The notes: generated by a model not told the origin, from the letters alone. Positions 12,923 through 24,241 are shown, counted from the first letter of the stretch. The stretch is DNA of 64,000 bases from Rhododendron vialii (GCF_030253575.1 NC_080557.1:48219501-48283500); one strand, 5' to 3'. Made by a program: numbers and translations.

Positions 12923-13106
12923 TTTGTAAAATTCATTGAACACCCTATTTTTTTTTTTTTTTGGATCCGCATTGAACACCCTATTTGTTCAAAAAAATTA
13001 AGGCAATCGAACATTCATATTCACATGATCAAATAATGTTAATCTATTTCATATAACGTTGAACCAAGAAACAGTAAAAAATTGTTTAATTTAGGTTTTT
13101 GTAGTA

Positions 13107-13360
13107 GAGAAATACTTATTTACGGAGGTGCTGTAAACAGCTTGTTTGCAATACTAACCAATCACAATCGTCCAAAAATATTCTGAACGGTCCAAATTTC
13201 AATAAAACTCTTTTTCAAAAAAGTTTCATTATCATCCCAACCATCCGAAACACTTTTGTAAAGTCACAATTGAAGTATGAAAAAATCTAAAATTAACCTA
13301 CTGGGCTGATAATAGAAACAGCGTTGAAGTATTTACATCACCTCCGTGAAAGTATTTCTC
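13107..13360. mobile_element. Mutator-like MITE in the promoter region of the 13.6 kb gene
   Basis: A 254 bp element with inverted ends GAGAAATACTT...ACGGAGGTG, matched on the right by CACCTCCGTGAAAGTATTTCTC. TTTGTAGTA at 13098-13106 is repeated at 13361-13369, a perfect 9 bp target duplication. It ends about 200 bp upstream of the ATG at 13559 and so sits in the likely proximal promoter. Non-coding. Confidence 0.8.
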
Positions 13361-13558
13361 TTTGTAGTAAGAGAGACTACTAGACTTCTTCTTGAGGTTG
13401 AGATTTCATTCTGAATTTCCATTTTCTTTTTCGAACGAAAACGAAACCACATGCGGTGATACTTCTCCACCTGTCTCTTCCCTACCCTACCTACCTCTTC
13501 AAAATCCCATTTCCGATTGACTTCTTCTTCTTCTTCTTCTTCCTTTCTGAAATCCCAG

Positions 13559-14288
13559 ATGTCCCACAGACCACTAGACTCACGGCGCGCCATAGACTCC
13601 TGCACCTTCCAGCTCCACAGCTGGAAACCATTCCACCTCCCATACTCCACTAAAACCCTACCACTAGACTCCGCCGATTCCTCTCCTAAACCCTACCAGT
13701 ACTCCACCGCCAACGGGGCCCACAGCAAGCGCCCCTGCCTCTCCGATCGTGCCACGACCTCCTTCTCCATCGACATCTCCAGGCTCAGCCTGATCGATGA
13801 CGACCGATCCGTCTCCTCCGGCCTCCGGTTCATCGACCGGAAGAGGCGGCGGCGGAGGGGCGGGTCGAGGTCCGTGTCGGGCCGGAGCAGCGACCGGAGT
13901 GGGACCCAGCGCCGGTGCTGCTCCGTCGGGGCGGCTAACGGCACGTGCTCGGATTTCCCGGTGGCGGCGGGGGGGACGGATTCAAGCGGGGAGTTGTTTT
14001 TGAACGGTGGGGGGGAGGGGAATTGGGCGTCGGATGTGAGCGAGGCAGCGGGCAAGGGTTCGAGGAGAGAGAGGGAGGAGAGAGAGAGTTTGGGTGGTGG
14101 TGGTGGGATTGGGGTGGGGCAAATTGGTAATTTTGATAGTATGGGGAATGAGTCAGGGTATGGGAGTGAACCGGGGTATAGAGGGGATGCGGAGTTGGGA
14201 GATGGGGATGAGGTGGATGAAGAGGAGGAGGATCAAAGGCTCTTGTTTTGGGGTCAAAATATTGGAGGTACACTACACTGGTGAATTT

Positions 14289-14330
<42 letters not shown>

Positions 14331-15889
14331 TTGTTTCTGTATTAGTATATATAGCTTATAACTAATTTTTAGTTTTTTTTTGGTAAGTAAATTTTGTTAA
14401 CGAAAAAATGGATAAAATATAATAACGATCGAAGACTCTAGCTAAGCTACAACAAAACACTCCTCTTGCAAACAAGAGGTTAAGCACCTATTAGAAAGAA
14501 AACAAAGGTCAATCCCAATTTGAAGAACTAAAAAGCAATTGCCACACAACATAAGCTTCCAAATACAGAAGGCAAAACTAGCAGCTTGAGAATGTCATCT
14601 CAAGACTATAGTGGTTTATGAAGACGAGGAATTGAATGCTCTTTCCTTTTAGAGGGAAGAGGACCAACTTGAGAATGTCCTTCTAGGTGGTAGACTAAGA
14701 TGCTTTTTTTTTTTTCCCACTTACATTGGTTACCTCTTTTTGTGCTGGTTGATCATACTTGGATCCAATCTTTTGGGCAATGTGCTTGCATAGGTTATAA
14801 CACGACTCAAGACAAAGTTCTTGGTTTCGAACAGATTAATATCCTCCAAAGGATGACATAATTAAAATTGAAGCCTTGTATGTGGTATGCATCAATGCGT
14901 GCTCAGGAAGCATCAAGGAAGGTATAGGCAAAGGAAAGAACCATCTAAACAAAAAGCCTGGGTGATAATCACAAACTAGGCTAGTAGTTCGTTTGATTGG
15001 GTAAGTTTGGAAAATAAGCTCTCTATGAATAGAACTGAAGATGGGTTTGTCTATGGGCTTGGCCTATGTTGTCTATGGGCTATGCCTTTTAGTTTTTGGG
15101 CTGGGTTTTCGGCTTCTTGGGCTTCATGTTGTATTTGGGTTACGGGTTTCTTATGAGCTTTATTGTTATATCTTTACCTGTACAGACCCTTTAGGTGATC
15201 TGGGCTAAGCCCATTGGAGTTCTCTTTGTTGGCTTCTTGCCAACAAGAACTTGTTTTGTAATCCTTTTTCCTTTTCAATAAAATCTTTTGCTTCACCGTT
15301 CAAAAAAAATTGGAGAACTGGGATCAGATTTGCATTTTTCTTTTATATTTCAGGGGCAAATACAGTATCTAAAGAGCTGTAGATTGAAAGAAAAATAACC
15401 ACACACACACACACATGACTAATTGTCAAAACAAGGGTTGCTTCTTTTGATACACAGTCAATTACGGTACATAGTACATACTTCATAATACAAAACTCCA
15501 ACATAGCATTTCTGATACGGAAGCCTGCGATAGTTTAGGAGTGTGTATGTAACCTGGAAATCAAGGATGAATTGATTCCTTCAACTGGTTGCCTGAAAAT
15601 GGAGTACTCTGGTTGGGATTCTCTTCTTACCACCTCTGTGGTTCCTCTGCTTGTGAAGTAATTTCTAGTGTACAGATGCTATGGGAAAACCTTAGTTACA
15701 CCTACTATTAAAAATGATTTTTTTTTTTGTGATTTACTACGCAGTAAATGTTAATGTGTTTCCTTACCCTTCTATGCACCAGGTACAGATTCTAATATGG
15801 AGATGGTTGGTGAGAACACACTGCAAAAAACCCATCATAGATGCCGTCGTAAGAAAAATGATGTGAGAATGGTTGATCCACTTCGTTAA
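13559..15889 (+). CDS. Conserved plant protein of unknown function (At1g16500/At1g79160-like)
   Basis: Two exons, 13559-14267 and 15783-15889 (stop TAA), give 271 residues. The start is the first ATG in frame (MSHRPLDSRR); upstream in-frame sequence has only a TTG. The protein begins with a conserved RAIDSCTFQLHSW segment, then a basic RKRRRRR run (possible nuclear signal, residues ~100-107), Ser/Gly-rich sequence, a conserved NESGYGSEPGYRGDAE block, an acidic DEEEED run and FWG. It ends in a basic tail, HHRCRRKKND...MVDPLR, from exon 2. I recall this arrangement from Arabidopsis At1g16500/At1g79160, which carry only an uninformative database name. No membrane segment or enzyme motif is visible. 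Exon 1 is strikingly GC-rich compared with its surroundings. Confidence 0.82.
14294..14329. repeat. (AT)n microsatellite
   Basis: A perfect AT dinucleotide run lies just inside the 5' end of the intron of the 13.6 kb gene, about 25 bases from the donor site. Confidence 0.95.
15040..15309 (+). mobile_element. Probable LINE 3' end with poly(A) (intron)
   Basis: The sequence ends GCCAACAAGAACTTG...TTTTCAATAAAATC...TTCAAAAAAAA. An AATAAA signal followed by an A-run and GGCTT/GGGCTT repeats upstream resembles 3' ends of plant L1-type LINEs inserted in sense orientation. No reverse transcriptase sequence is present, so it is a 5'-truncated copy at best. Confidence 0.45.
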
Positions 15890-16673
15890 AAGACTGTTGG
15901 CAAGTATTTCATGGCAAGGTTTGATGGTTCCTGGATTTGCCATCAGTCATATAACGCAGTAATCCATTTGATCCTGCTGGGCAGCATTTTAGTATTCGCT
16001 TTGTTGGGAGCTCATTGAATACTTGGTGAGTTGTGCCACTATGTTGTAAAAATATATGAAGATCCTTTTTGTTTTGACTTTGTTTGGCTGGTGGTTGAGA
16101 AACTTGATAACTTATCAAAGGTGTAAAGCTCTGTATTTGGTTGGGATGGGTATAATGGGTTTGTGTGAACAAGTGACATTTGACAGAGCTCAATAGAGGA
16201 AAAAGATTCATATAGCCGACCCCAAATGATTGGGACATAAAGTTTGGTTTGGGTGTCGATTTTCCTCAGTGTTTAAGAAATTGGTGGAAAGGAGATTCCA
16301 TGCTTGTTTTACCTTCGTTATAAAGGGATTTATTTCTATAATGTTCTTGATGTGCTTTTGGATGCATTTTGAGCATTAGTCTGAGAATTTGTTTGAACAT
16401 AATTTGCAACATACATGCAACTGGCCAATCTTTCTTTCTTTTTTTTAACATCAGCGACTAGACAGATCTAAATGCGAAATACAATTTCCCTATGCCAACT
16501 AAACTCTGTACTTTTCTTGTAAATGGATCAACAACTATTTCCTTCTCAAACGCAATAGAAACAAAATGGCACTATTCTTCTCATTTCTTCAAATACAAAA
16601 TTGGGAAGCCAAGTGATGTTGTGTACCCTGTGGAGTTGTCCACAACCACCTGCCCAGCCCTCAGAGCGAGTGA
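15890..16673. other. 3' UTR and intergenic sequence
   Basis: Follows the stop of the 13.6 kb gene. It is AT-rich with no recognisable gene; the first part is probably 3' UTR. Confidence 0.6.
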
Positions 16674-17517
16674 TAGGGGTATGGTACGGATTGGTTCGGT
16701 TTTATAGTAAATCAAAAACCAAACCAATATCTATAGATTATGTATTTAGAGAACCAAACTAACCCACAAAAGACATAGAACCAAACCAATTCAAACCATT
16801 AAAATCCGATACGGTTTCAGTTTTAAACCATAATTTGCTTTGAACTAAGCTATCATCTTCAAAAAATATTTAAAATACTTGAAATTACAAAGATAAATTA
16901 CAAGAAAACTCATATTAAAACCAATTCCATTCAAATAACCAAAACACACTAACATAAACCAACTAATTACGAGTAGAATACCAACAATTGCCTCAAATTT
17001 TAAACTAAGAAAATAAAATAGTGGCAAGTCACTAAAATGAATCAACTAAGAATATCAATTACTACTAAACATCTTAAGATAGTTTAATCATATATAAGGC
17101 CAAAGACAATTCCTAAAACTATTTTTGAATTGAAATGAGGCAGCATAAGGGCTAGGGAGGAAAAAGCGGTGGATTTAATAGGCTCAATATATTAGGAAAA
17201 TATTTGACTAGGGCTCCCATATTTACTTGGTGAATCATAATTAAATCGATATACAAGACGGTTTCGGGGACCCTTAAAAAACCCTCCAAATCTTAATCTC
17301 ATAGTTTCCAATCAAATTTTGTTGATCCAAGCCGCTCAATGTGTTCAGAACGTGATTTTAAAGGTGCCCGCGAGAAATTGGCAAAACAAATAACCCTTAA
17401 AATCACGTTCTGATTACATTAAGCGGCTTGGATCATCAAAATTCGATCGGAAACTTAGGAGGGTTTTTTTAGAGGTTTTTTTAAGGGTTCCCGGTAAGGG
17501 CGCCCTTATTAGAAGTT

Positions 17518-17558
<41 letters not shown>

Positions 17559-17758
17559 AAATTAAATTATATATATGTATTGTACGGTTGGATTGATTTG
17601 GAACCATAACCGTGAACCCGTAAACCAAACCATATAACATGATTTCTAATTTTTTTAAACCATGACCAAACCATACTACTACAAAACCGAACCAAATCTT
17701 TCGGTTTGGATTGGTTTGGACTGGATTCGCGGTTTGACGGATTTTTTGCTCACCCCTA
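16674..17758. mobile_element. hAT-like element carrying a nested foldback MITE
   Basis: Ends TAGGGGTATGG (left) and CTCACCCCTA (right) form short inverted repeats. Flanks GCGAGTGA (16666-16673) and GCAAGAGA (17759-17766) agree at 6 of 8 positions, consistent with an aged 8 bp hAT target duplication. Sub-terminal repeats of CGGTTTGGATTGG-type sequence fit a non-autonomous hAT. A separate palindromic element sits inside (about 17250-17517), next to a TG/TA microsatellite (17519-17559). No transposase sequence seen. Confidence 0.65.
17250..17517. mobile_element. Foldback MITE, copy 1 of the GAACGTGATTTTA family
   Basis: An inverted repeat whose arms contain AAGCCGCTCAATGTGTTCAG followed by AACGTGATTTTAAAGG, mirrored by CTTAAAATCACGTTCTGATT. 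The right end reads GGCGCCCTTATTAGAAGTTT. The same arm sequence occurs in the elements at 23881-24241 and 53689-54068. This copy lacks the centre present in the other two and is nested in a hAT-like element. Confidence 0.75.
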
Positions 17759-17857
17759 GCAAGAGAGACCAGCCAAATGACTCGAAACTGTCATACAAAA
17801 GTATCCTCAAAATACAATAAGAACCGCCTCCTATTTTTGTTTGAAGATGGTTTACAG

Positions 17858-18730
17858 CTAATCTTCCACCATAACTTCCTCATCTTCTTGCTTTTGCTCT
17901 ACCTCAGTTTCCTTTGTTTTCTGTTTGCCATAATCTCCTGAAAGGGATAGAAAGGTTACAGTTAGTGACAGCTGCATTTCATACTCCTGTTCTCCCATCG
18001 GCTGTCAGTAGGAATCCTAAGAAAAGGATAAGAGTGAAACGAAGGAAAACCCCCAAACACAGCTGATATGGACAAATAAGCTCATTGCAAGGACATAGCA
18101 CGCTTCTGGTTTTTTCCCACCACAGAAAAAGGAAAGGTACAATGTTAGATCAAAGAACATACCATATTCACTGAATATGACGCCACCAGAACACAATCCT
18201 TCCTCTACTTTCATGAGTTGAAGAGTCATCCTGGTTCCAATCTCTTGAAGCTAGACAGCACTTTTTGTGGAAGCTCGGTTAACTCTACCGAGATCACTTG
18301 GTAGACTTATAGTTGCCGCTTCTTCATCTGCTTCGCTTTCTGATCCATAACCAGCCCTGCAGGCAAATACCAAGGAACGGAAAACACAAATTTACAAAGT
18401 TAAAACAAAAATACTAAACATTCCCAACACATAAGCATGAGGTATCAAAGAGCTTCTTTTCTTGTGATTTTATGCTAATATACGTGATTAAATTTCCCTT
18501 TTTCTTAGTCAAGCAGAGGTTTATAGACCATAGACTAGATGTACCATCCCAAACTCTAATGTACCGTTGAGACTATACTAACTACTGATTACCATCTATG
18601 CCTCTACGCTCTAAGCCTCTAATGCTCAAAAAAACAAACATAAATACATACACAATGGAAATCCGAGAAGCTGAGAAACAACTGTGAGTCAAGTTGAGAG
18701 CTCCTTAGCTACTTGATATTTCACACGCAC

Positions 18731-18822
<92 letters not shown>

Positions 18823-20084
18823 ATACTTGGTGACAAAGTCACTCACATCTTGAAGACTTCTTAAATCAGGAACTTGATGATTCTGCACAAACTTTCTGAT
18901 TCTGCGTGAGACCCCAACAGGTTGTAGCCTGATGGAGTAATGCCGAAAATCAATTAGCTTTGTCTCCTTACTATAGTTTAGCAGCACAATTCTCTCACAC
19001 GAAGAAAGTTTCACCTGCAACACAAGCAACATATGAGGGAAAGCAGTACTCAATCTGATGCAAGCATCTGGTTGACATTTTCACAGCACTCACAGTGTTA
19101 ATATCAATGCCTGGAAAGATGTTCTGAAACATAATAGTTGTAAGCTTCAGGTGTTGCTCCCCCGTCCCAAAACCAGAAAGAATCAAAGAACAATCTGGAA
19201 AAATAGTGGATTGAAAATCTGAATAAGTAATCAAAAAACAAGTAACAAGAAAATCAATAATGTGCAACAGTTAGTTGACACTTGAAACCAACTATACATT
19301 GCAAACTAAATTTACAAAAAGTAGCACGTCGAACAGCTTGAAAATAAATGGTGGGAATACATGTTGACAGAAGAATTGTGAATGTTTTCTTTTCCTCTAC
19401 ACAAGGAAGTTTAATAACTTGCTAATGCGGGAAAACTGTGAAGTTATACGTAAAGAGAACTGGAATCCACTTCGGAGCACTAAACCATAGGCTCTTTTGC
19501 GTTAACACATAGCCCTGATCACAACATAATAGCGCACTATCACATGATTCACATGGCAGAAAAAGGAAATTACAGATTCCAGAGAGACATCTAAACTAGA
19601 TTTTAATGGCTGGTTCATGACAACATTCTCAGTGATGAGAGTTACTAAAGCATAAGCCCTCTAACAGCTGGAAGTTTGGCACCCATTTGTGATATCTCTC
19701 TGGTCATTGCCAACTAAATATCTGTGCTATGAACCTTAAGTTCGCCAAGTTTCCGTAAGAAGCAAGTAGATGAAAATCAGTTGCAACAATATAGACATGC
19801 AGCTGCACAGAAGAGTATATTTGTGCATGCACTCCTCAGAAGAAGATTATTACCAAGGGTGGGTTTTTGAAAAGGTCTTGAGGACATCTTGGGCGTACTT
19901 GAGAATGAGCAACATCAACTGCCAACGAGTACTCTTGTATTTTAAATGTTAGAGTTGGGCCTTGCAGAGTTCTGGCAACCCTCAAATATGGTGCAGTTTC
20001 AGTTTTTGATAATACGAGGAAATGTGTAACTCCCATCGGCCCTGCAATGTTCAAGAAGTCTTTGATATTGTTACGCCTCTTTTC
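17858..20084 (-). pseudogene. PPAN: Broken, 5'-truncated copy of Peter Pan (PPAN, Brix-domain ribosome biogenesis factor)
   Basis: Five exons with intact splice sites are found on the minus strand: 19854-20084, 19094-19194, 18827-19014, 18163-18356, 17858-17937. They encode KRRNNIKDFL, GPMGVTHFL, GPTLTFKI, RPRCPQDLFKNPPL, SGFGTGEQ, FRHYSIRLQPVGVSRRIRKF and VEEGLCSGG, all hallmark PPAN/SSF segments. PPAN acts in the nucleolus in 60S subunit maturation. Three defects argue against function. The N-terminal exons (about 65 residues, including the KSFVFSRGK segment) are not found upstream. Exon 19094-19194 is 8 bp longer than the expected 93, an apparent GATTCTTT insertion that shifts the frame. 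An in-frame TAG at 18251-18253 replaces a Lys codon in the conserved SAVKLQE stretch. Retained introns show it arose by DNA duplication, not retroposition. A functional PPAN presumably exists elsewhere. Confidence 0.85.
18733..18821. repeat. (GA)n microsatellite next to a PPAN-copy 5' splice site
   Basis: About 89 bp of perfect GA. On the PPAN strand it is a CT run starting five bases inside the intron after the donor GTATG. Confidence 0.95.
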
Positions 20085-22770
20085 CTGCAATTTTGAGACA
20101 ACGATGAAGTAACAAGTTAGCCAGGAGTATGCTTGATTTTATCAAACTTTACATAGTGAACAGAACCAAGTCTGATGAATCGAAAGCTTTTAGAAGATCC
20201 TATATAAAAGGCGATATGCATTAAGGAAGACCCAAAACTGCCAAGGCAAGGAAGCCATTTTGTTCTCCTACTTACGTATTAACACCGTATACCCTTGTAG
20301 TCGTTCAGCTACTGTTTTACTTCAACACAGTGCTTTAACTATGACACTATCTTTAAACAAATACTAGTCACTGCAAATTATAGATTTCACACAATTGAAA
20401 GAATACTGGCTGGCGAAATTGAAAAGAACCGACCAAAGTAAGAATCTCCTGAATGTATTTACAAGAAGCTGATATCCCTTAACTAACTAGCCACATGGCC
20501 AATCATGTCTACGTTTACGCAACAATTACTTGTTCCCAAGTCACATTATCTGTGTGCATGAGTGGGGGAGTGGGAGCGTGAAAGAGTGTTTCAAAAACAT
20601 CCTATACTACTAAAATTTGTTAAAGCAAGGATAGAAAGGGAAGCGTAGAACGAGGATTGAGAGCAATAGCTAAGGATGCTACTGAAGGATTATGTGACCT
20701 AGATTTGTCCCACAAATCTATCAAACTTGTGCTATTTTCATTCCTAATGTCTAGGCATAACAGTTCTCCAAGCAATCATTGAAAGTTCTTTAAGCCACTC
20801 TTGTTTGGAATGAATCGATACCAAATTAACAAAAATTTATGCAACCGGCCCAAATGGTTTTCGTTAGACAGAATGACAGGCCTGCATGGGCTCCTCACTC
20901 GGCCCAGAAAGTGAAAATTAGGCAACCGGCTCTGAATGAGCAATTTTATGCCCATTTTGGCTTAATAATTCTCTAGGATACTTGCCCAAAAAAAAATAAC
21001 AAAAAAAACAAAAAATTCTCTAGGATAACTTTTTTGTCTTTGGTAATTTTGTGTTTAATGTTCAGTGAATTATAGGTTCATCTCAACGAGAGGAATATAA
21101 AGCGTACAAATACGTAATCAAAATGTTAACCAAAATTCACCAAGGACAAAAATAATCCATAACTGATAGACTTTTGATTATTTCTTTTACTCCATATAAC
21201 ACAAAAGAAATTTAGTATGGTTTGAAAAAATTTACTTTTTAGATTCCTACACTAAAAATTTATTTAAAAAAAATGACGCAAAACTAACAAATACGATTTT
21301 TTTTTGAATAAAGACAAAAAAATTATCTGGCTTAATGATTGAGCCAAAACAAGGCATTAGCCGACTATTTGTTTTGTCAAGTCCAAGAGCCGGAAACATG
21401 TAGTAACGTGCAATTACGATACATTTTTTTTTGGGTAACAAATTAGGTTCAATGAAAATACATTAAGGCTCCCTAGATGGCAGGAAACTTAAAGCTTTAT
21501 AAATAAACTAGAGTACCTTTCATGGACACAAATGTATGAAAACAGATTCATTTGATACACGTGGACATATGTCCAAATATGTGTGTCTCTAGTACAGTAA
21601 TTTTCAATGAGCTAAATTGGCATTGGGTAGTGTTCTTGATTAGATGGATCTCTTCATCTCTTGGGTGATGTTCAATCTCCAAAATTTATTTATTTATTAC
21701 TAACAGTACTGTTGTTGGATTCGGCCACCAAAATCTAATTAAGGTCTTTTTTTGGATCGGCCTTTTTTACAAGCTCATTTATTTATTTGTTCATATATAG
21801 TGTGTTAATCTGAATTAAAACGTCAATAAAAAAAAAGCTATTAAAGCAGCAATACAAAAGGCAGTAAAATATTCCAAGAAAGATAAAACTTCTAGACAAA
21901 AAAAGGTAGAGAATGAAAACCTTCTGTTCCAATCTACCAACGTCAAAGTGTAATATATTGTCTTAGTTATGGCCTGAACAAATGGATCGAGCACTATCAA
22001 TTTAATTAGAGCACCACATCCACAGTGAGGTGGAAATTAAAAAGTTAATCTAAAGCCTTATGAATGTACTTTCACAAGTTATCATTTAATATTGGTATTA
22101 TGTGTAAAATATTTGGACAATTTTTGAAGTAAATTTGTAAGGGGTGGAAAATTTTTGGAGTGTTTGTTTATGGAGCACCGCCGCGTAGTGCTTCAGGAGC
22201 TTTCATTACCACACATTTGTACCAGTTTTATCATCAGGTTGTGCGACTTCCGCACAAGTGTGTGATGCAAAAAATTCGTGGAGCGCCACGTGGCAATGCT
22301 CACTCAATGGGACAAGGGCTTAGTCACATAATCTTTTAAAATGTCCAATGCCTACGCCCTCGATCATCACTATGAGCTTGCGCTCTCAATTCTTGTACTC
22401 ACAAGTTTTAGTTGTTTTGAAGATTCTTGAGAGATGATTTCACTCTCGCGCTCCTGAATTCGTCCCCTCACGCACTTTATGTAAGTGGGGGGAGCAAATT
22501 GCAATAATTCATGAGGTGAGAATCGAACGTGGAGAACGATTATTAGCCACGTGTACGGCAGTGCGTCACTGTCGCTTGAGCGATCATCCACTGCGACGTG
22601 CTAACGAACGAAATCTTGTCTCGCGTCCCTCGCCAGCCTGGGCCTACCCTAGTGGACCGCGCACCCGCACCCTCGTGGCCTCGTCTCCACAGTTCCAAGA
22701 ATTGAACCAAAGGCCAACTAGAGCAAGCTCTCCATCTCCACGCTTTAGCTTGATCAGTTTTATGATTTCA
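20085..22770. other. Gene-free intergenic stretch upstream of the PPAN copy
   Basis: I searched both strands for the missing PPAN N-terminal exons and for other genes and saw none. The sequence is AT-rich with short homopolymers. A tRNA-like SINE fragment is noted separately near 22.5 kb. Confidence 0.6.
22430..22592 (-). repeat. tRNA-like SINE fragment
   Basis: On the minus strand it begins GATCGCTCAAGCGACAGTG and about 50 bases on has CACGTTCGATTCTCACC, resembling A and B boxes. It continues into a non-tRNA body. It does not fold as a full tRNA in the order expected, so a SINE head is the better reading. Confidence 0.4.
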
Positions 22771-23082
22771 AGGGTGCGCCCGGGAGCAATGAAATGCACC
22801 TTGGGCGCGTGAAATTGTGTTTGAGGTGCATTAGAGGAGCATTAAAACTTTTGTTTGAGGATGTGCCCGGGGCACAATGAAATGCACTTCAGGCGCGTGA
22901 AATTGTGTCTGAGGCACATTAAAATTTCTTTAGAGGGTGCGCTCGGAGCGGCATGAAATGCACCTGGGGCACGTAGAATTTCGTCTGAGGCGCTTTAAAA
23001 TTCCGTTCAAGGATGCGTCCGGAGTGCAATGAAATGCGCCTCGGGTGTGTGGAATTACGTCTGAGGCACATTAATACTTCAC
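22771..23082. repeat. Minisatellite: four copies of a ~76 bp unit
   Basis: Copies begin at about 22771, 22858, 22934 and 23010. Each contains a GGRTGCGYCCGG-like start, then ATGAAATGCACCT, then GGCGCGTGAAATTGTGTCTG and AGGCACATTAAAA. Copy 1 carries about 11 extra bases; copies differ at perhaps 15-20% of positions. The unit is much richer in GC than its surroundings. No coding potential is conserved between copies. Confidence 0.85.
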
Positions 23083-23237
23083 AACTGCTCAAACTTTGCG
23101 AATTTATTCCAAATACTTCCGAACTCCGTTTTCTGCAAAGTTGGAACTGTTAAAAAGTGACGATGAATTATGTCGTGGTGGAGTTGGACATGTAGGTGTG
23201 ACAATTGTGGCGGTGAAGTGGTGGTGTTTGTGATATA

Positions 23238-23538
23238 CTACCTCCGTCCTAATTTAATTTTCACTTTTGAGAGTTCTTGCCACTTTTCAATTGATTATAT
23301 CTTGTAATTTATAATATTTTAGGTGATTTTCAAAACATTATACTATATTATAGAACAAATCGAGATCTATCAAACAAGATCTATATTGGATATAAAATTT
23401 ATTATCAATTTAAAGATATAACTAATTTTTTTATCAAGATTCATATTAGATATAAAATTCATTACCAATTTAAAGATATAACTAATTTTTTTATTCAGTT
23501 AGAATAAAACTGGGATAAGTAAATTGAGACGGAGGGAG
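23238..23538. mobile_element. Stowaway-type MITE (Tc1/mariner)
   Basis: The left end CTACCTCCGTCCTAATTTAA and right end (other strand) CTCCCTCCGTCTCAATTTAC match the Stowaway consensus. It is flanked by TA on both sides (23236-23237, 23539-23540). An internal segment with GATATAAAATT and AAAGATATAACTAATTTTTT is tandemly duplicated (about 23381-23494). Non-coding. Confidence 0.85.
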
Positions 23539-23846
23539 TATAGAACAAATCTGAAGCCGTCTGTTTCGAATTAAACTCTGCACGATTCGAACTGTTGAAA
23601 GGGTTTGGTTAATGTCTGTCGCTTTCTGATTCGTTTTCCTGTTCCAATTTGTTGTCTTGTCCCAGGTGGCAAAATTATTGAAAGAATGTAGAAATGAACT
23701 AATGATGTACGGAAAGTTAAGGCCGCTGATTTTGCCACATCTTTTTTATTAATGTCACTCAACTGTAAGTGTATTTTTGGTATAAAAATACACTTGCAGG
23801 GGAGTGGTGTTAACAAAAAAGGGAGTAACAAAATTATTTTCCAAAA

Positions 23847-23849
<3 letters not shown>

Positions 23850-23884
<35 letters not shown>

Positions 23885-24241
23885 TCCGGATCCAATGAGG
23901 GATCCCTTATGGCCTTATGGTGCGGGACTCCCCTTTCCCGATCGAATTGCGACGATCCGAGCCGCTCAAAGTGTGCAGAACGTGATTTTAAGGGTACCCG
24001 TGAGAAATCAGCAAAAAAAATGATCGGGAAGGGCTTGATTCGAGCAGTTTTTTACTGAACCGTTCAATAAAAAACTGTTTGGATCATGCCCTTCCCGATC
24101 ATTTTTTTTGCTAATTTCTCTCGAGTACCCTTAAAATCACGTTCTGATCACTTTGAGCGGCTCGAATCGTTGGAATTTGATCGAAAAAGGGGAGTCCCGC
24201 ACGGTAGCACCGTGCGGGATTCCTCATTGGATCCGGACTGT
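23850..24241. mobile_element. Foldback MITE, copy 2 of the GAACGTGATTTTA family, in a TA repeat
   Basis: Long inverted repeat from ACAGTCCGGATCCAATGAGG (about 23881) to its mirror ending CATTGGATCCGGACTGT (24241), with arms near 175 bp. Arms hold the family core GAGCCGCTCAAAGTGTGCAG then AACGTGATTTTAAGGG. The centre is CAGTTTTTTACTG/AACCGTTCAATAAAAAACTG. Both sides are TA dinucleotide runs (23850-23880 and 24241-24250), probably the target site. Confidence 0.8.

Noticed and set aside
13517-13558. N-terminal poly-Ser extension of the 13.6 kb gene product
   Set aside because: The frame begins with TTG, not ATG; the first ATG at 13559 also matches the family N-terminus.
13935-14273. Open frame on the minus strand opposite exon 1 of the 13.6 kb gene
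   Set aside because: Pro/His-rich antisense shadow of a GC-rich real exon; the plus-strand frame has conserved family blocks and a matching second exon.
18721-19053. 110-codon open frame ending in Ser-Leu repeats
   Set aside because: The first part is a genuine PPAN exon, but the Ser-Leu tail is the CT microsatellite of the following intron.
22500-22592. Possible tRNA gene on the minus strand
   Set aside because: A/B-box-like motifs only; arms do not pair consistently and the sequence continues as a repeat body.
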